Source: Owenia fusiformis
Lineage: Eukaryota; Annelida; Polychaeta; Sabellida; Oweniidae
Reading direction: 5' to 3'
DNA length: 64,000 bases
Assembly (NCBI GenBank): GCA_903813345.2
Contig: CAIIXF020000005.1
Location: 41,457,394 to 41,521,393, forward strand
The translations under genes were made by a program, and so were the position numbers. Positions 59,401 to 64,000 of this stretch are shown here, piece after piece. The notes beneath the pieces were generated by a model. It saw only the letters and a program-made list of their open reading frames with translations. It had not been told where the DNA came from and made no database searches. Every line of letters starts with the position of its first letter. The first letter of the stretch is position 1.

Positions 59401-62400
59401 GTTATTATGTATTGTATTTATTCAGGAGAATTCTAAACTTAAAGGTCACACTTCAAAAACATAGAAGAATCATAGAATGCCATTTCTTTGAAACATGTTC
59501 TAGATACAATATGCCACATATTTGCAAACTAATAATTCAAAATATAAATACTAAAATAGGTTGCCATTTGTATGAGAATTATGTGTGTAGTAGTTATTAC
59601 TTCAAGAAGTGGACTGTTGTGCATTGCTTCAGACCCTGTAAATCTATTTGTAGACATGTCATCCATAGACTAATTCCACTAGCAGCTATTTAATCAGTGC
59701 AAGGGCACTCTACTTGATATCTAGTGAACATGTTTACATAAATAGTGCCATTACCCACCACATTTTAGATAAATATTGGGAAGTCTACTCCTCCAGTGCT
59801 AACACTGCATAGGATAACCTAAAACTCGGGGAGTTGAGCTAAAATACAAAACTGTTATGATACTTTGACCTTTAGAATTAATTTGACGTATAAAATTCAT
59901 TAGCAAAAAGTAACCTGGGTGGGGGGGGGGGGTGCTAAAATAGACTTATTTGGGATATTTGTTTGTGGTTGGCATTGTGCTTCTACTATCTTATAATGGT
60001 TTCTGAGATATATTTAATTTTTTAGCTTTGTTCATATAATCTATTCATAGAATTGAACAGGATGTTAGAGGTATTTATTTTTCATCCTGACAATGTGTAC
60101 TGCAGACACTATTACTGCTTCAGGCCATACGTGTGACCTTGTACAACATTAGAATCAATATTACATTTTCAAAGTTCCAGTGTGCCATTTCCATGACTGA
60201 TATTGAATTCCTCTCTTTGATCAATGATCATGGACTTCAGACAACACAAATGATTGTGTTCTTCTTCTTAAATTTATTTTTTGTCAATGTGGAAATCATG
60301 TACAGTATATATGTATTGTGAATTTATAAATTGTCCATGTTTTAATTGACCTTGATTATAATACAATGACATTCTGCACAGATTTATGAGTACACAATAC
60401 AAGTTGTAAAATAAAAAAGACACAGAGATGATAGATACATCCCAGATCCACAAACTCTAAATAGAGTGTGAACCTGCTTAATTTGCACTAAATCTAGATC
60501 ATGGGTTGACCGAATGTCAAGTTTAATGTGTGCTCTTCCACTGAACAAAACAAGAGTGTGTGACATGTATTGATACATGATTTGATTAAAGTTTTTGAAA
60601 TACTTTAAAGAAAGGGAGGAAGTCCTAAAATGTTCATTTGGGAAAATTTGTGAATAATGAACATTTATATAAATTATTCAGTCATCAAAAATAACTTGAA
60701 CAAATTTTTGCATTTGTCATTGAAAGTAATTTTGCGGAGGGATTTGAATGATGTTTTTTAGCTTCAATTCCAGGGAGGGTCCATATTTTTTTTCAACAAA
60801 TTACTCATTGGTTTTGCATTAATATTAACCTAGAAATCAAGCCCATGTGGCTGGAATGATATTAAATTGCAATATTGATAAAAGCTAAATTGAATTCCTA
60901 TTTGATTTCCCTCATTCTGTATGACTAAACGGAATGAAGTAGAATTAGGAAATAAGCATTGTAAAACTTATTAAAATCTTGGAATAACAGAATCAATAGT
61001 GGAAACTGCAATTGACTGTAGAAGGAAATAATGGAAAGTTGTTCATCATTTTGTCCAATTACGAGGCTTGATTTGTGATGTGATTAAATGTATTATTAGA
61101 CAGTTCACTGTCTGTATAATTACTGTTCACTGTCTATTTATAAAATTAATTCATGTCAGTTTCACTGAGCCCTCAGACTATTCACTATCTCAAAATATGG
61201 CATATATGGGAGTTTTATTTGAAATGAATAGTACCATGTTGTAGATGTATATTCTGCATACAAAGATTTTTAATAGAAAGGGCAAAGATCCAATAATCAA
61301 AATATCCTTATTTTGACTATATTGTTGTTCTAAGTTGTAACATTTGTGTCAGTAAATGCCAATTTATACTGAATTTATGACTGGCTGCGGTTTTCATTCA
61401 AATCCTCTACTGCATGTAAGAAATTGTCTTCTTCTATCTAAAAGTCTAGCCCTAAAGGCAACAGTGAATATTACATAAAAGTTCTCTCTGAATCATTCTC
61501 TTTATCCCTATTCCCAATTTCCCAGTTCAACTGTGTCGTTCTTTGGATAATATCAATGTTAAACATAAGTGGAGCCAATATATATGAAGATAGATGCGTA
61601 TGATAAATAGACTCTCATTCTGTTATTGCTGTAATAGAATTTATGAACAGATGTTCTTTGACTCGTAAGCCAATCCATAAAGAGTTGAGGTTTATCAAGG
61701 TTGATCAACCGTAGTAATACATATTATTCATTTCTATTAACCTTGTTTAGCTTCACCCATGAGAATAGTAACATGACTTCTGGTCATTTATTCTTCTCAT
61801 GAGGCCCTGTGGTTAGCTATTCACTGTTAGTATATTATTCTTGAATTAATGACATACAGGGAAGTATGGAGAGATATAGCAATTGACTGTCAAAGCCAGG
61901 CTGAAGAGAGTTCTCAAAATGCATATTTTCGATTATTTTTTTATTTCTGTATTCTTTCAGGCTGACAAGGCAAAATACCTCCTTTATCAGGCCAAATATG
62001 GTCGTTTCGGTCTCAGTGATCCGTTCCTTGCACTACAACGTGATTCAGATGGCAACAGGGATTCTGCGTTTGATGAAGAGTCTGCTAAGGCCATCTATGA
62101 CAACCAGTTGATGCAGCTGGAGAAGCTGATCTCAACACAGCGTAAAGCTCAGCTTAAGATGAGAGAACAGCTTTGTTGTGTTGAGAAACGATTTCATAAG
62201 GTACGTGTTCATAAAGTTATTTGTATATCTTACATTGATCTCCCCAGCATTAAAGCAAGCGGGTACAGCACTCACCTGAGATTTTAAAAATAGGCTTCCA
62301 CCCACCTAAAAAGCCATTTGCACCCACTTGAAAATAAGAAAAATCATGAAAATAGGATATATAGGTCAGTTTGGATATGGGGTTTATCCCTCATGTGATA

Positions 62401-64000
62401 TGCCTATGGTCCCTATGGTCCCTCAGGTAGATATGCATATATTTCTCTGGGTAAACCCCATATCCAAAACCTCCCAGTCCATAACCCTTATATATTGAAC
62501 ATGTATATGGCACGTATATGTTTAAATCAGATCTTGATATATTTTGTTGTAGGTTTGTGCAGAACTTGAAGATGAGAAACGTAAACATGCGCAGGATACA
62601 GCTCAGGGTGATGATGTCACTTATATGCTGGAGAAAGAGCGGGAACGATTAAAACAAGAGGTAGGGTGCCAATTCTCAGTCACTGCATCATCATACTTTG
62701 CTCATTAAACATTATTTAAAATGACATTTTTATAGGACGCATTTAAAAACAGGTTTGCATCCACCTGAAAATCCATTTGTACCCACTTGAATGAGAAAAA
62801 TCATAAATAATCATTATCCCATCGAACGAAGTTCGGAGGGATATAGGGAACGCGTAAAGACACTTTTGGTAGAAGGCGGCCATTTTGAAAAATGGCCGCC
62901 ATTTTAACGTTTTTTACTATAACTCGAAAAGTAGTGGAGCGATTTTGTTCATATTTGGTATGTGAATACTATAAGCATGGCACACTGTCCTATGACACTT
63001 TTGGAAGAAGGCCGCCATTTTGAAAAATGGCCGCCATTTTAACATATTTTACTATAACTCGAAAAGTAGTGACGCGATTTTGTTCATATTTGGTATGTGA
63101 ATACTATAAGCATGGCACACTGTCTAAAGACACTTTTGGTAGAAGGTGGCCATTTTGAAAAATGGCCGCCATTTTAACGTATTTTACTATAACTCGAAAA
63201 GTAGTGGAGCGATTTTGTTTATATTTGGTATGTAAATACTAAAAGCATGGCACACTGTCTAATGACACTTTTGGTAGAAGGTGGCCATTTTTAAAAATGG
63301 CCCCATTTTAACGTAATTTACTATAACTTGAAAAGTAGTGAAGCGATTTTGTTCATATTTGATTTGTGAATACTCATGAGCCTTGCACACTGTCTCATGA
63401 CACTTTGGATAGTAGGCGGCCATTTTAAAAAATGGCTGTCATTTTACATTTTTTAGTATAACTCGAAAAGTAGTGGAGCGATTTTGTTCATATTTGATAT
63501 GTGAATACTCTAAGCATGGCACATTGTCTAATAAAACTTTGAGGAGTAGTCGGCCATTTTGAAAAATGGCCACCATTTTTATGTGTTATTTTACAAGTAC
63601 ATGTGTGCGATTTTTCAAAAATTTTATAGGTGGCTTCTTAAAAGCATATTATTTCTTCTGATGACAACTTGGCTAGTGAGCAACCATTTTGAAAATGGTG
63701 GCCTTTCTGGTGTGTTGTTTTATGATATTTGCATATATTTTGTTTGTAAAAATGCCAGCCATTTCTGTTCGATGAGATTCGCTACGCTTTGGCGTTGCCG
63801 TTGTTCTGGTTCCGATACTCATAGCATCTTTCTGTTTCAGGGTTAAGAAGAATTGAGATGGCATGGTTTATCATGATGTAAATAATTGGCATATTTTGAC
63901 CAATTTTTCTGAATTCCATCTGAGAAAAAATCTTGGGGAGATCACTGCGTCAGATCATATGTTTTTAATCATCTGGGTGCAAATTTTCCATTCAACCCAT
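56332..64000 (+). CDS. CTTNBP2: CTTNBP2-family gene (cortactin-binding protein 2, N-terminal part)
   Basis: Four exons are visible, all phase 0: 56332-56409, 59139-59240, 61961-62200 and 62553-62660, giving 176 residues. They encode the CortBP2 N-terminal domain: LLSYLEGELQARDVAIAALK, YGRFGLSDPFLALQRDSD, then KRKHAQDTAQGDDVTYMLEK and ERERLKQE. This matches vertebrate CTTNBP2/CTTNBP2NL closely, including the heptad coiled coil. In vertebrates these proteins bind cortactin and STRIPAK components and act at the actin cytoskeleton. The rest lies right of the window. With one ancestral invertebrate gene, it may equal both CTTNBP2 and CTTNBP2NL. It is unrelated in function to the matrix genes. Confidence 0.9.
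56717..56990. mobile_element. Tc1/mariner-like MITE with GTCGA-rich arms
   Basis: 56719-56988 has ends GGGTGAAGGGGTGTAATGTC and GACGTTACACCCCTTCGCCC, flanked by TA. GGGGTAA(T/C)(G/T)TCGAC and its complement repeat inside both arms. Confidence 0.8.
58199..58337. repeat. ATATC-type foldback element 3
   Basis: AATATCACAT and ATGTGATATT ends, inner arms TTTATCGCC...GATATCAAATATCAACAC and their complement, loop GAGTGAGCGAAGCGAATGAG. The loop matches that of 37385-37527 on the other strand. Confidence 0.8.
59139..59240 (+). CDS. CTTNBP2: CTTNBP2 exon 2
   Basis: A 34-codon exon between CCCTTTTTAG and TTAAAA|GTAAGT: MELNKNDMLRLLSYLEGELQ then ARDVAIAALK. This is the start of the conserved CortBP2 domain. 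Confidence 0.9.
59241..61960. other. CTTNBP2 intron 2
   Basis: 2.7 kb of AT-rich sequence with a G-run near 59,920-59,932. Short open frames (for example 59412-59693) show no domain or splice support. Nothing else supported. Confidence 0.6.
61961..62200 (+). CDS. CTTNBP2: CTTNBP2 exon 3
   Basis: An 80-codon exon between ATTCTTTCAG and CATAAG|GTACGT. It contains KYLLYQAKYGRFGLSDPFLA, LQRDSDGNRDSAFDEESAKA, then coiled-coil sequence (NQLMQLEKLISTQRKAQLKM). Confidence 0.9.
62553..62660 (+). CDS. CTTNBP2: CTTNBP2 exon 4
   Basis: A 36-codon exon between TTTTGTTGTAG and CAAGAG|GTAGGG: VCAELEDEKRKHAQDTAQGD then DVTYMLEKERERLKQE. HAQDTA.GDDVTYMLEKERERL is the best-conserved part of the family. Confidence 0.9.
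62820..63560 (+). repeat. 135-bp tandem repeat with GGCGGCCATTTT palindrome
   Basis: About five to six units; GACACTTTTGG-type anchors fall at about 62,858, 62,994, 63,129, 63,264 and 63,399. Each unit has a hairpin (GGCGGCCATTTTGAAAAATG then GCCGCC) and the block ACTATAACTCGAAAAGTAGT. The array starts after ATCGAACGAAGTTCGGAGGG and ends near GTTCGATGAGATTCGCTACG, which may be the ends of a host transposon. Confidence 0.85.
63561..64000. other. right edge, CTTNBP2 intron
   Basis: Downstream of the tandem repeat I see no further exon before the window ends. Confidence 0.5.

Overview
This window is eukaryotic: it is AT-rich, intron-rich and crowded with foldback elements, MITEs, SINEs and satellites, and its genes are metazoan. 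The gene content (an MSP130-type glycoprotein, secreted PAN/EGF/VWC/WAP/MAM proteins, and a CTTNBP2 orthologue) fits a biomineralising invertebrate, most likely a shell-forming lophotrochozoan such as a mollusc. The species cannot be named from the sequence alone.

Layout. (1) 1-7,856, minus strand: gene A, a secreted multidomain protein with signal peptide, two PAN domains, mucin-like linkers, EGF, two short VWC-like modules and a full VWC. It runs off the left edge. (2) 7,857-12,179: intergenic, with a hairpin, a 1.4 kb foldback element and a decayed mariner-like element. (3) 12,180 to about 27,240, minus strand: gene B, a 20-exon paralogue of gene A. It has a signal peptide, twelve copies of an unrecognised six-cysteine domain, MAM, PAN, three EGFs, WAP, a transthyretin/HIU-hydrolase-like domain and an Asp-rich tail. 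Nearly all its exons are phase 1-1, as expected for exon shuffling. Two one-base frame breaks (in MAM exon 2 and in WAP) look like assembly or allelic indels. (4) 27,241-30,782: intergenic. (5) 30,783-53,927, minus strand: gene C, msp130-like (choice-of-anchor-I beta-propeller plus Thr-rich mucin tail). Its 13.7 kb third intron holds a plus-strand intronless glycosyltransferase gene, two tRNA-derived SINEs and an 8.8 kb array of 56-bp repeats. (6) 56,332 to the right edge, plus strand: the first four exons of a CTTNBP2-family gene, divergent from gene C.

The main discoveries are these. A 12-fold repeated Cys-rich domain, built by nested duplication, makes up most of gene B. A degenerate transthyretin-like domain sits in a secreted matrix-like protein. 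Two independent minisatellites (genes A and C) are tandem amplifications of an exon-intron junction, so they carry arrays of decoy splice acceptors or donors. Genes A, B and C lie in one orientation and together look like an extracellular-matrix/biomineralisation cluster; that joint role is inference from domain content.
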